DNA from: Dehalococcoidia bacterium
GTDB taxonomy: Bacteria; Chloroflexota; Dehalococcoidia; Dehalococcoidales; E44-bin46
Length of the DNA: 34,839 bases
Direction: 5' to 3'
Assembly (NCBI GenBank): GCA_004376105.1
Contig: SOKA01000037.1
Location: forward strand, 1-34,839
Shown here: in pieces, positions 7,092 to 14,725 of the stretch
Position numbering within the stretch: the stretch's first letter is position 1
Layout: the number at the start of each line of letters is the position of its first letter
Program-made: the position numbers and the translations under genes
The notes under the pieces: generated by a model
Seen by the model: only the letters and a program-made list of their open reading frames with translations
Databases searched by the model: none
Told to the model about the DNA's origin: nothing

Positions 7092-7167
7092 CCTCTCCTT
7101 CAAAGGAGAGGGGGAGATATTAAAAAAGAGGGGCTTCGCCCCCCTTAGACAACCCCTTACCAAGGGG
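7092..7167 (+). repeat. Palindromic repeat, copy A
   Basis: Hairpin 1 pairs CCTCTCCTT (7092-7100) with AAGGAGAGG (7103-7111). Hairpin 2 is GGGGC-TTC-GCCCC around 7130-7142, followed by CTTAGAC. A third, CCCCTT (7153-7158) with AAGGGG (7162-7167), appears only in this copy. The same double-hairpin unit, same orientation, occurs at 23573-23670 and 33692-33770. This copy lacks the left arm (CCTCACCCCCTT) present in the others. It lies between degV2 and degV3 and could end or attenuate transcription. Confidence 0.75.
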
Positions 7168-7188
7168 AAGGACAAAAAGGGGGTTGAA

Positions 7189-7278
7189 TTGGCAGTGATG
7201 AAAGCATTTTTAGGTGTAGCCTACGCTCTGGGGTTCTTTTTCCGTATATTGTGGTCGGTTATAGTCAGACGTCGGTAA
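7189..7278 (+). CDS. Doubtful 29-residue membrane peptide
   Basis: From a TTG at 7189, six nt after AAGGGGG, a 29-codon frame encodes one hydrophobic helix (AFLGVAYALGFFFRILWSVI) ended by Val-Arg-Arg-Arg. An alternative ATG is at 7198. The TM-plus-basic-tail composition is typical of small membrane proteins, but the upstream bases are derived from the palindromic repeat and the length is short enough to be chance. No function offered. Confidence 0.25.
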   Translation: MAVMKAFLGVAYALGFFFRILWSVIVRRR

Positions 7279-7335
7279 TAGAGGCTTCGCCTGCGTTCAA
7301 AAAAGACGTTGCGAGAGTGGCTTGAGGAGGCTAAT

Positions 7336-8208
7336 ATGAACAAAGTAGCTATTATGACTGATACCACTACCAACATGCCTCAAGAAATCGCTGATAAATA
7401 CAATATCAAACTAGTAGCTGCGGGCATTATTATGGATGGCAGGGCATATCCTGAAACTGAGATAAATCTAGCCGATTTTTATGAAAGATTACCCAAGTGG
7501 AAGGAAGCAGGAAATATGCCCACGTCTACAGCTGTCCCTGTAAGGGTTTTCTTAGAGGCATATCGCCAACTAAGCCAGAAGGCAGAGGCTATCTTGTATA
7601 TAAGTCAAAGTGTAAAGTTTAGCCTGTCACTAAATGCAGCGGTGCAGGCTAAAGCGATGGTTCAGGACGAGCTAGCTCAAACTGCTATTGAGGTGATTGA
7701 TTGTGGCACCGTTTGTGGAGCTGAGATGCTTATTGCCTTAGAAGCTGCCAGGGCTGCTGCCGCCGGTAAGAGCCTCTCCGAGGTGGTTGAAGTTACTCAC
7801 AATATGGTAAAAAATATCAACTATATTCTCCTATCTGATGACCTTTACTATTTAGCCAAGGGAGGCAGGATACATAGAGCCCGCCCCTGGGCAGCTTCTA
7901 AAATTACTAACACGGTGCTTCTGACAGTGAGTGCTGCCACCGGTGGGGAGCACAAACCCCTAGCCAGGTGTAGGACGAAAGGTCAAACACTGGAAACACT
8001 GTTTGATGTGGTGAGGCAGAGAAGTGGGGGGAAGAAACTATATGTTGCTATAGACCACGCTAATGTGCCTGCTGAAGCTGAAGAACTTAAACAAAAGGTA
8101 CTATCACAGTTCGAATGTGTAGAGGCTTTTATTAATCAGATTAGGCCGGTGGTAACTCTTCATACTGGTGTAGGGACTCGTATCTTTAGCTGGTGGGGTG
8201 AAGACTGA
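7336..8208 (+). CDS. DegV paralogue 3
   Basis: A 290-residue DegV/FakB-family protein. The start is the ATG at 7336, preceded by GAGGAGG (7324-7330); the frame is open further upstream but has no ribosome site there. Motifs: VAIMTDTTTNMPQEIADKY, GIIMDGRAYPETEI, the lipid-loop NMPTSTAVPV (Ser-Thr instead of the usual Thr-Ser), LYISQSVKFSLSLNAAV, IEVIDCGTVCGAEML, and YYLAKGGRIHRA, the most canonical GGR motif of the four. It ends VGTRIFSWWGED. The changed lipid loop suggests a different ligand from paralogue 2. It is separated from degV2 by 263 nt containing the hairpin repeat, so it may be transcribed separately. It converges on guaB3, 45 nt away. Confidence 0.88.
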   Translation: MNKVAIMTDTTTNMPQEIADKYNIKLVAAGIIMDGRAYPETEINLADFYERLPKWKEAGNMPTSTAVPVRVFLEAYRQLSQKAEAILYISQSVKFSLSLNAAVQAKAMVQDELAQTAIEVIDCGTVCGAEMLIALEAARAAAAGKSLSEVVEVTHNMVKNINYILLSDDLYYLAKGGRIHRARPWAASKITNTVLLTVSAATGGEHKPLARCRTKGQTLETLFDVVRQRSGGKKLYVAIDHANVPAEAEELKQKVLSQFECVEAFINQIRPVVTLHTGVGTRIFSWWGED

Positions 8209-8253
8209 GGCAAATCAGGGGCTTGATTGGGTTAGTTGTTTACAATCTGCCCT

Positions 8254-9393
8254 CTAATGGGATGACAATTGCCACGATTTTCCTTCAGTGGTGATAGCCG
8301 GAGCAACCATCATCTCAACCTTATGCATTTCTTGGATGGTAAGTACACCGCAAATACCCATTGCCGTGCGAACAGCCCCGATAAGGTTTTGACTGCCATC
8401 GGTGACTGAAGTAGGACCGAAGAGAATTTGCTGTAGTGGACTAGTAGTGCCCACTTTTATTCGAGTTCCTCTGGGGAGTGCCGGGTGGGGGTGGGACATA
8501 CCCCAGTGATAACCCAGCCCTGGTGCTTCTTTGGCTTGAGCCAAAATGGAGCCTATCATTACCGCATCAGCACCGGCAGCCAAGGCTTTGCACAAATCTC
8601 CACCTTTACGAAAACCGCCGTCGGTAATTATCGGCACATATCTGCCGGACTCACGCCGGTATTCCTCTCTAGCCGCAGCACAATCCATAGTGGCTGTTAT
8701 CTGGGGGACACCGACGCCGAGGACTTCCCTAGTAGTGCAGGCAGCACCTGGTCCGACACCTACCAAGACCCCGGAGATTCCCGTTCTCATAAGCTCTAGA
8801 CAGGCATTATAGCTTACACAGTTACCAACGAGTATAGGCATAGGTATAGATTTACGAAGCTCGGAGAAGATTAGTCCACGATAGCTTTTAGATATATGCC
8901 GGGCACTGGTAACCGTGGACTGAACTACAAGAATATCAGCCTGAGCTTCAGCAACTATGGGAGCAAAGCGTTTGGTATTGGTTGGTGCCACAGAAACGGC
9001 GCATACTGCCCCTGACTTTTTAATGGCTTGTATTCGTTCGCCAATAAGGTTCTCCTTAATCGGTTGAGAATAGACCTTTTGGAGTAAAGGGGTAATTTCA
9101 GCATCAGGTGCTTGCGCAATTTCGGATAGTATTTCCTGGGGGTTATCATACCGAGTTTGCAGTCCTTCTAGGTTGAGAACAGCGAGCCCACCCAGCTTGC
9201 TCATCAGAATGGCGAAGTTGACATCGGTCACGGCATCCATTGCTGAAGCTATAACGGGGATAGACAAGGTAAAGCCCTCTATCTTGAAATCAATGTTTGT
9301 CTGGTCTGGGTTGACAGTTACATCTCCGGGCACTATAGCCACTTCATCAAATCCATAGGAACGCCGTAATTGCTTAAACTGAGGAGTAGCCAT
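8254..9393 (-). CDS. guaB3: GuaB3-type IMP dehydrogenase/GMP reductase family protein
   Basis: A 379-residue (beta/alpha)8 enzyme of the IMPDH/GMPR superfamily without CBS domains. Visible features: DVTVNPDQTNI and PVIASAMDAVTD near the N-terminus; the catalytic-loop cysteine Cys219 in GVGPGAACTTREVLGVGVPQ; IITDGGFRKGGDLCKALAAGADAVMIGS for phosphate binding; and the C-terminal TSVTDGSQNLIGAVRTAMG. The length and lack of CBS domains match the GuaB3 subfamily of actinobacteria, cyanobacteria and Chloroflexota rather than GuaB (about 490 residues). From memory, cyanobacterial GuaB3 has been reported to act as a GMP reductase, so the direction of this reaction is open. It has its own promoter (9416-9445) and converges on degV3. 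Confidence 0.9.
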   Translation of the reverse strand: MATPQFKQLRRSYGFDEVAIVPGDVTVNPDQTNIDFKIEGFTLSIPVIASAMDAVTDVNFAILMSKLGGLAVLNLEGLQTRYDNPQEILSEIAQAPDAEITPLLQKVYSQPIKENLIGERIQAIKKSGAVCAVSVAPTNTKRFAPIVAEAQADILVVQSTVTSARHISKSYRGLIFSELRKSIPMPILVGNCVSYNACLELMRTGISGVLVGVGPGAACTTREVLGVGVPQITATMDCAAAREEYRRESGRYVPIITDGGFRKGGDLCKALAAGADAVMIGSILAQAKEAPGLGYHWGMSHPHPALPRGTRIKVGTTSPLQQILFGPTSVTDGSQNLIGAVRTAMGICGVLTIQEMHKVEMMVAPAITTEGKSWQLSSH

Positions 9394-9415
9394 TTTTGTC
9401 CTTTCTTAAAAGGGA

Positions 9416-9445
9416 ACTATATCAAAGGCAATAGTTCAAAGTCAA
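9416..9445 (-). promoter_or_regulatory. Predicted guaB3 promoter
   Basis: Minus strand TTGACT (9440-9445), 18-nt spacer, TATAGT (9416-9421) with an upstream TG making an extended -10. The start would lie near 9409, leaving a leader of about 16 nt that contains AAAGGA before the ATG at 9393. Confidence 0.6.
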
Positions 9446-9540
9446 GGAACTTTAGTTGAGATTATTTAGCAACCTATCTAGTTTAATGATAGGCATCTTA
9501 TGAAGTCAGGCTAGCAATAACAAAATAGCCAAACACAACC

Positions 9541-9592
9541 CACTGATAGCTTTTTATCTAGTGACCGAGCTAGCTTATATTAATAACTCGGT
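9541..9592 (-). terminator. Two hairpins downstream of degV4 (possible weak terminator)
   Basis: Reading the minus strand after the degV4 stop, ACCGAG/CTCGGT (9587-9592 with 9564-9569) is followed by CACTAGATA/TATCAGTG (9555-9563 with 9541-9548, one bulge). There is no clear U-tract, so intrinsic termination is uncertain. The rest of the 222-nt gap to guaB3 shows only the guaB3 promoter. Confidence 0.35.
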
Positions 9593-9615
9593 TATTATTG
9601 TGGGCGGGGGTAGTT

Positions 9616-10479
9616 TTAATCTTGGCTATAAAATCCCAGTGATAAACAGCGTGGTCCACCTACCACACAGCCTACTGATGACCATTCCGTGATATGGAGT
9701 TCGCTGACTTCAAACTGGGAGAGGAGCTTCTTCTTTAATACTTCGGCTTCCTCAGGGTTGTTAGTATAGCCGATGGCTGCGTGTAGCTTCTTGTCCCCAC
9801 TTTTTTCCTTCACCATCTCCAGCAGTGCTTCTATTGCCTTAGCTTTAGTTCTATTCTTGGAGATGAATTTCCCTTTTCCGCCAGAGGCGGCATCCATTTC
9901 CAAAAGGGGGTATATCGGGATTGGAGCTTTGGCTATGCTCGGTTCTCCACCTGACCTCCCCGCTCTTTCAAGGAAGAATAGAGTCTCTGGCACATTCACA
10001 TAGGTTATCCGCTGCACTACCTGGTGAGCAATCTCAGTCACCTCGGATAGGCTCTTGCCTTCACTAGCTGCCCTGGCGGCAGCCAGGACGACAAGCAGCT
10101 CACCAGAGATAACGCTGCGGGAATCGACCACTTCAATGGCGGTATCGGGCAATTCCTGCTTGGCTGTCTCTTTAGCTTGCAGTGCCGCAGTATAGTCTAC
10201 GGACATAGTTGAGGACAATGAAATAAATAAGATGCCCTTTGCCTTTTGACTAGCTTTCTTATAGGCTTCCAGTATTTCACCTGTACTGCAAGCTGAGTGA
10301 GTAGGCAGGTTCTGGTAGGACTCAAGTCGGGCAAATAACTGCTCTCTATTAAAGGTGTTATCCAGGTAATCCTTGCCATCAAAGATGAGGTGGTAGGGTA
10401 GCACTATAACGTCATATTCCTCGGCTAGCTCTGGGGATGTGGAAGATAGGCTGTCAGTAATAACCATTACCTCTTTCAT
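9616..10479 (-). CDS. DegV paralogue 4
   Basis: A 287-residue DegV/FakB-family protein. The start is the ATG at 10479, preceded by AAGGGGAGA; the frame continues 17 codons upstream across the promoter and is not used. Motifs: VMVITDSLSSTSPELAEEYDVIVLPYHLIFDGKDYLDNTF; a lipid loop NLPTHSACSTGEI in which His replaces the usual Thr; LFISLSSTMSVDYTAA, the most canonical serine stretch of the four; IEVVDSRSVISGELL; and LERAGRSGG, an altered GGR motif. It ends CVVGGPRCLSLGFYSQD. Unlike the other three it is on the minus strand with its own promoter, so it is regulated apart from the plsX cluster. It is divergent from rsmI (137 nt). Confidence 0.9.
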   Translation of the reverse strand: MKEVMVITDSLSSTSPELAEEYDVIVLPYHLIFDGKDYLDNTFNREQLFARLESYQNLPTHSACSTGEILEAYKKASQKAKGILFISLSSTMSVDYTAALQAKETAKQELPDTAIEVVDSRSVISGELLVVLAAARAASEGKSLSEVTEIAHQVVQRITYVNVPETLFFLERAGRSGGEPSIAKAPIPIYPLLEMDAASGGKGKFISKNRTKAKAIEALLEMVKEKSGDKKLHAAIGYTNNPEEAEVLKKKLLSQFEVSELHITEWSSVGCVVGGPRCLSLGFYSQD

Positions 10480-10526
10480 TATTAATCTCCCCTTTTCCTT
10501 ATATGGATAGAAAATATTAAATATTA

Positions 10527-10555
10527 ACAATAGACAATAATAAGCCTTTTGTCAA
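10527..10555 (-). promoter_or_regulatory. Predicted promoter of degV4
   Basis: Minus strand TTGACA (10550-10555), 17-nt spacer, TATTGT (10527-10532). Start near 10520, giving a leader of about 40 nt ending in a strong AAGGGGAGA. The opposite-strand rsmI -10 candidate (10585-10590) lies 30 nt away, so this is a compact divergent promoter region. Confidence 0.65.
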
Positions 10556-10616
10556 TCGGTGTAGATGAGTGGTAAAGTATAGGTTATAATAGCTGAGTTA
10601 AGGGAAATAAAAGGCG

Positions 10617-11429
10617 ATGGCTCTTTATGTTGTAGCTACTCCTATTGGTAATCTGGAGGATATTTCCCTGCGTGCTCTGCGCACTTTGCGGGAGGTGAAG
10701 CTTATCGCGGCTGAGGATACCCGCAGGACGAGGCAGCTTCTTGTCACTTATGATGTTAAGACACCGGTGACAAGCTATCATGAGCACAATAAGTGGGCTA
10801 AGCTAGATTATATTCTAGATTGCCTTGAAGGTGGGGATGTAGCTCTTGTTTCTGAGGCTGGGATGCCAGGCATGTCTGACCCTGGCTATGAACTGATTGT
10901 GGCGGCTAATCACCGAGGCATCCCGGTGGTTCCTATTCCCGGGCCTTCGGTGGTCATTACGGCGCTGGTTGTCTCTGGGCTGCCCACGGAGAGGTTTATC
11001 TACATTGGCTTTCTGCCTCACAAGGCTGGTAGCCGGCGGCGGCTTCTAGAATCGGTGGCTGATGAGTATGGCACTATAGTAGTCTTGGAGTCTCCTCATC
11101 GGCTACGAGCTGCCCTGAATGATATATTGCTGGTTCTTGGAGATAGAAAAGTAGCCGTTTGTCGTGAACTTACCAAGATTCATGAAGAGGTTTTCCGGGG
11201 GACAATAAGCCAAGCCATAGAACACTTCATACAGCCGAGAGGAGAGTTTACTCTAGTTATTGAGGGTAAGGGAGAGAAGGAGAAGCCACAGTTGACAGAA
11301 GCTATTGAGAGGCAGTTACATAGTTTGCGCCTGTCTGGAGTAATGGCTAAAGAAGCTATAGCCAGGGTAGCTGGAGAAACGGGTTTATCAAAGAGGGAGC
11401 TGTATCGAGCCTGGCTCAAGCTCCTTTGA
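10617..11429 (+). CDS. rsmI: 16S rRNA 2'-O-ribose C1402 methyltransferase RsmI
   Basis: SAM-dependent methylation of the P-site cytidine 1402 of 16S rRNA; cytoplasmic. The 270-residue protein begins LYVVATPIGNLEDISLRALRTL, the RsmI signature. It continues with KLIAAEDTRRTRQLL, TSYHEHN, VALVSEAGMPGMSDPGYELI, PVVPIPGPSVVITALVVSGLPTERFIYIGFLP, VVLESPHRL and RELTKIHEEVFRGT. Length is slightly short of the usual 275-290. A TATAAT (10585-10590) lies 26 nt before the ATG with no clear -35. It heads a plus-strand group with the zinc-ribbon gene, metG and the polyprenyl synthase. Confidence 0.95.
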   Translation: MALYVVATPIGNLEDISLRALRTLREVKLIAAEDTRRTRQLLVTYDVKTPVTSYHEHNKWAKLDYILDCLEGGDVALVSEAGMPGMSDPGYELIVAANHRGIPVVPIPGPSVVITALVVSGLPTERFIYIGFLPHKAGSRRRLLESVADEYGTIVVLESPHRLRAALNDILLVLGDRKVAVCRELTKIHEEVFRGTISQAIEHFIQPRGEFTLVIEGKGEKEKPQLTEAIERQLHSLRLSGVMAKEAIARVAGETGLSKRELYRAWLKLL

Positions 11430-11453
11430 GGTTTTCTGGAGAGGAGTTATTAG

Positions 11454-11654
11454 ATGCGCCGAGGGTGTATGTCTTTAGGAGACGTCCGGTGTGATGATTG
11501 TCACCGAATTATACCACATTCAGAGCGTTATTTGGTTATTGAAGACACGGGTGGTGTGGTGTTACGTCTATGCGTCGATTGTAGCCTGAAGAAGGGTTAT
11601 GCTCACTATAAAGTGGAGAAGGGTGAGCAGGTGCTAACCTTCTTTTCTGAGTGA
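11454..11654 (+). CDS. Small zinc-ribbon protein
   Basis: A 66-residue protein with two CxxC knuckles, RCDDCH and LCVDCS, 26 residues apart. This predicts one structural zinc site in a short beta-rich domain (SERYLVIEDTGGVVLRL). No family name is offered. The ATG at 11454 follows GGAG; a second ATG at 11469 would remove five residues. It lies 24 nt after rsmI and 21 nt before metG, so it is part of a translation-linked operon. Confidence 0.7.
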   Translation: MRRGCMSLGDVRCDDCHRIIPHSERYLVIEDTGGVVLRLCVDCSLKKGYAHYKVEKGEQVLTFFSE

Positions 11655-11675
11655 GTATTAGCTAGAAAGAAGATT

Positions 11676-13355
11676 ATGGGTGACAGAATTTTTATCGGCG
11701 TGGCTTGGCCCTATGCTGATGGTCCATTACATCTGGGGCATATTGCTGGGGCATATTTACCATCGGATATATTTGCCCGCTACCATCGCACTAAGGGGAA
11801 TGAGGTATTAATGGTATCGGGTTCGGACCAGCATGGCACACCAATAACTATTAAGGCTGAGCAAGAGGGAAAGAAGCCTGAAGAGATAGCCAATCAATAT
11901 CATCAGCAGTTTCTTGATTCGTGGCAGAAGTTAGGTATTTCCTTTGATTTATTTACCAGTACCGGCACCGCCAATCATGCTGAGGTATCACATGACTTTT
12001 TCCTCACCCTTTTTAATAGGGGCTATATTTATAAAGCTACTGTGTCACAGCCCTTTTGTCCTCATTGCCAGCGCTTTTTGACCGACCGCTATATTGAGGG
12101 CACCTGCCCCTACTGTTATTCTTCTGGGGCTCGGGGTGACCAGTGTGATAAGTGTGGCAAACCTATAAGTCCGGTTGAGCTGATTGACCCTCATTGCCAA
12201 TTATGTGCTACCACTCCCCAGTTTAAGGACTCAGAGCACTTCTTTTTTAGATTGAGTGCCTTCAGGGATAGGCTTTTAGTTTGGATGAAACGGCAGACCC
12301 ACTGGAGACAGAATGTCCTTAATTTTACTATGCGCTATGTGGAAGAGGGGCTGAAGGATAGGGCTATTACCCGTGATATAGGTTGGGGAATACCTGTGCC
12401 ACTGGATGGCTTTAAGGGCAAGTGTCTTTATGTGTGGTTTGAGGCTGTCATCGGTTACCTCTCGGCGACTAAGGAGTGGGCTAAGTCTAGCCGAGATGAG
12501 GGAAAGTGGCGCTCTTTCTGGCAGGGTAATGAGGCAAAGAGTTATTACTTTATTGGTAAGGATAATATTATCTTTCATACCATTATCTGGCCAGCGATGC
12601 TGATGGGCTACGATAGTCTGAATCTGCCTTATGACATACCAGCTAATGAGTTCTTGACTATTGAAGGCAAGAAGCTTTCTACCAGTCGTCATTGGGCAGT
12701 GTGGCTGCCTGATTATCTTTCGCGCTATGAGCCTGATCCGTTGCGTTACCTATTGTCCATAACCATGCCAGAAACAGGGGATACCGATTTTTCATGGCAT
12801 GAGTTTGTTCGGCGTAACAATGATGAGCTGGTAGCTACCTATGGGAACCTGGTTCATCGGGTGCTCACTTTTGTCTATCGTAGCTTTGAGGGCTGTGTGC
12901 CAATGCCTAGGGAATTTGATAGCCGTAGTCAGGCGGTTATTGATGTGGCTAAGGATACCCTTAATACAGTGGACAAGCTTCTTTACCGTTGCCATTTTAG
13001 GGAAGCACTAAGGTCGGCTATGTCCTTAGCTCAGGAGACTAATCGCTACCTAGAAGAGAAATCGCCCTGGAAAGCAATTAAACAGGATAGGCAGGCTTCA
13101 GCCAACTCTCTGTATGTGGCTATTTGCGTAATTTCCTGCCTGAAAACGATGCTATATCCCTTTTTACCCTTTAGCTCTCAGAAACTACACGAGTATCTGG
13201 GCTTTGAGGGCAGGGTTGAAGATGATGGCTGGCAGCTACATTTCCCATTACCGGGGCAGAAATTACTTCCCCCTGAGCCCCTATTTTCTAAATTAGATGA
13301 AGGGTTGATAGAAGAGGAGGTTAGTCGGTTGGGGCATGTTAAGCACAATTTATGA
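11676..13355 (+). CDS. metG: Methionyl-tRNA synthetase
   Basis: Charges tRNA-Met; a class I synthetase. The 559-residue protein has the HIGH-equivalent HLGH (19-22, in PYADGPLHLGHIAGAYLPSD). Its zinc-binding connective peptide carries several CxxC pairs (CPHC, CPYC, CDKC, CQLC). The WGIPVP and YVWFEA motifs precede the KMSKS-equivalent loop KLSTS (KKLSTSRHWAVW), and the protein ends with an alpha-helical anticodon domain. The KLSTS loop and the four-knuckle zinc domain are the archaeal/MetG1-like type rather than the E. coli consensus. There is no C-terminal tRNA-binding (EMAP-like) domain, so it is the short form. It overlaps the next gene by 20 nt. Confidence 0.95.
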   Translation: MGDRIFIGVAWPYADGPLHLGHIAGAYLPSDIFARYHRTKGNEVLMVSGSDQHGTPITIKAEQEGKKPEEIANQYHQQFLDSWQKLGISFDLFTSTGTANHAEVSHDFFLTLFNRGYIYKATVSQPFCPHCQRFLTDRYIEGTCPYCYSSGARGDQCDKCGKPISPVELIDPHCQLCATTPQFKDSEHFFFRLSAFRDRLLVWMKRQTHWRQNVLNFTMRYVEEGLKDRAITRDIGWGIPVPLDGFKGKCLYVWFEAVIGYLSATKEWAKSSRDEGKWRSFWQGNEAKSYYFIGKDNIIFHTIIWPAMLMGYDSLNLPYDIPANEFLTIEGKKLSTSRHWAVWLPDYLSRYEPDPLRYLLSITMPETGDTDFSWHEFVRRNNDELVATYGNLVHRVLTFVYRSFEGCVPMPREFDSRSQAVIDVAKDTLNTVDKLLYRCHFREALRSAMSLAQETNRYLEEKSPWKAIKQDRQASANSLYVAICVISCLKTMLYPFLPFSSQKLHEYLGFEGRVEDDGWQLHFPLPGQKLLPPEPLFSKLDEGLIEEEVSRLGHVKHNL

Positions 13356-14298
13356 ACCTATTCAGGAGGACTTAGTCAAGGTAGAGGATAGGCTGAGGTC
13401 AGTCGGCGAGGTTGATTTTCCCTGGCTGTCTAAGCTGTTAGATTATAGCCTGGGGGACGGCGGCAAGAGGATTCGTCCCGCCCTTGTTCTTTTATCGGGT
13501 AAGTTTTATAACTATGACCTTAGTTACCTTCTGCCTATGGCTACATCCGTTGAGGTTCTGCATACGGCTACCCTAGTTCATGATGATGCTATTGATAACT
13601 CCCTGGTTCGCCGGGGTCATCCCACGATTAATAAAGTGTGGGGTGAAGACAAAGCAATACTTCTGGGGGACTACCTGCTGGCTAAGTCAGAAGAGCTTGT
13701 AGCTGATACTCAAAATCTGCGAGTAATAAAGCTCTTTGCCCAAACCATTATGGCTATTTCTAGCGGAGAGTTAAATCAAGCCTTTAGCGCTTTTAATTTG
13801 GAGCAGACTCGTCAGCAATACTTGCAAAGGATTTCCGGTAAGACTGCTTGTTTACTTTGCCTAGCTACTGAGTCAGGGGCTATTTTGAGCCAAGCTCCGG
13901 GAAAATCGGTCGAGGCGCTAAAAGGATATGGTTATAATCTTGGTATCGCCTTTCAGATTGCGGATGATATCCTGGATTTTGTTGGCACCGAGGCGGAAAT
14001 GGGCAAGCCCGTAGGCTCAGACCTGGCTCAGGGCACCCTTACCCTGCCGGCAATACTTCTTTTGGAGCGCTACCCTGAGGATAATCCGGTAAGGAGGTTG
14101 TTTCAGAACGAGGATAAGCAAAAAAATATAGAACTGGCGTTAGAACTAGTTCGTAACTCGTCAATTATTCAGGAATGTTATGCCGTTGCCTCAGATTATT
14201 GTGCCCGGGCTTGCCAAAATCTTAACCTATTGCCAGATAATGCCAGTCGCCGGTCGTTAATAAAATTAGCCGATTATGTGGTAAGTCGAAGAAAATAA
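13336..14298 (+). CDS. Trans-polyprenyl diphosphate synthase
   Basis: Extends allylic diphosphates with isopentenyl diphosphate to make the long side chain of quinones or related lipids. The 320-residue all-alpha protein has GGKRIRPALVLLSG, the first Asp-rich motif DDAID (83-87, in LVHDDAIDNSLVRRGHPT), and the second, ADDILDF (in AFQIADDILDFVGTEAEMGKPVGSDLAQG). This is the IspB/HepT (octaprenyl/heptaprenyl) class; product length cannot be set by eye. The ATG lies inside the end of metG (20-nt overlap), implying translational coupling. It converges on moaE, 19 nt away. Confidence 0.9.
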   Translation: MLSTIYEPIQEDLVKVEDRLRSVGEVDFPWLSKLLDYSLGDGGKRIRPALVLLSGKFYNYDLSYLLPMATSVEVLHTATLVHDDAIDNSLVRRGHPTINKVWGEDKAILLGDYLLAKSEELVADTQNLRVIKLFAQTIMAISSGELNQAFSAFNLEQTRQQYLQRISGKTACLLCLATESGAILSQAPGKSVEALKGYGYNLGIAFQIADDILDFVGTEAEMGKPVGSDLAQGTLTLPAILLLERYPEDNPVRRLFQNEDKQKNIELALELVRNSSIIQECYAVASDYCARACQNLNLLPDNASRRSLIKLADYVVSRRK

Positions 14299-14317
14299 TT
14301 GGGGGTGAGGCCTTTAA

Positions 14318-14725
14318 TTATTCGCCCTCAACCCAAATGCTACCGTCCTGGTAGGTTTCCCTTCTCTGGGTAGGCATTGTTTGCTTGAACTGGTCAATAA
14401 CATACTGGCAGGCGGCAAAGCCCTCCTGGCGGTGGGCAGCAGCTACAGCAATAACCAGATTAATATCCCCCACTTTTAGCTTGCCTGTCCTATGACATAT
14501 AGCCACGTTACTGAGTTGCCATTTTTGCCTGGTTTCGCTAGCTATCTCCAGCAGCCTGTTTTCTGCCTTTCCCTCGGTATCGCTGTATTCTACTGAAAGA
14601 ACCTGTTTACCTCGGGAGTGTTTGCGAATCAGCCCGATATAGGTAACCACGCAACCACTACTATCAGTTTTAACTTTATCAATCACAAGCTCAGGGGAAA
14701 TAGGCTTTTGTGTAATTTCTATCAT
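14318..14725 (-). CDS. moaE: Molybdopterin synthase catalytic subunit MoaE
   Basis: Catalytic half of the MoaD/MoaE complex that converts precursor Z to molybdopterin. The 135-residue protein has the family blocks GCVVTYIGLIRKHSRGK, VEYSDTEGKAENRLLEIA, ICHRTGKLKVGDINLVIAVAAAHRQEGFAACQYVIDQFK and a final DGSIWVEGE. In E. coli MoaE, Lys119 and Lys126 are catalytic within KxxxPxWKxE. Here the stretch is KQTMPTQRRE: the first Lys is kept, the second is Arg and the Trp is lost. That could be a tolerated change or reduced activity. ATG overlaps the ftsH stop (ATGA), an unexpected pairing that implies coupled translation. No MoaD is visible. Confidence 0.88.
   Translation of the reverse strand: MIEITQKPISPELVIDKVKTDSSGCVVTYIGLIRKHSRGKQVLSVEYSDTEGKAENRLLEIASETRQKWQLSNVAICHRTGKLKVGDINLVIAVAAAHRQEGFAACQYVIDQFKQTMPTQRRETYQDGSIWVEGE

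Noticed and set aside
7087..7188. Longer version of the small ORF beginning at GTG 7087
   Set aside because: Its first 34 codons are translation of the palindromic repeat, so this part is not a real protein.
8485..9358. Several plus-strand frames of 60-104 codons
   Set aside because: All are antisense to guaB3 and show no protein-like pattern.
9446..9615. Possible riboswitch or small RNA upstream of guaB3
   Set aside because: The predicted guaB3 start is downstream of this stretch, and only two modest hairpins without a known aptamer pattern are visible.
12276..12692. A 138-codon open frame on the minus strand
   Set aside because: Lies wholly inside metG on the opposite strand, has no recognisable domain and no ribosome site; metG is certain.
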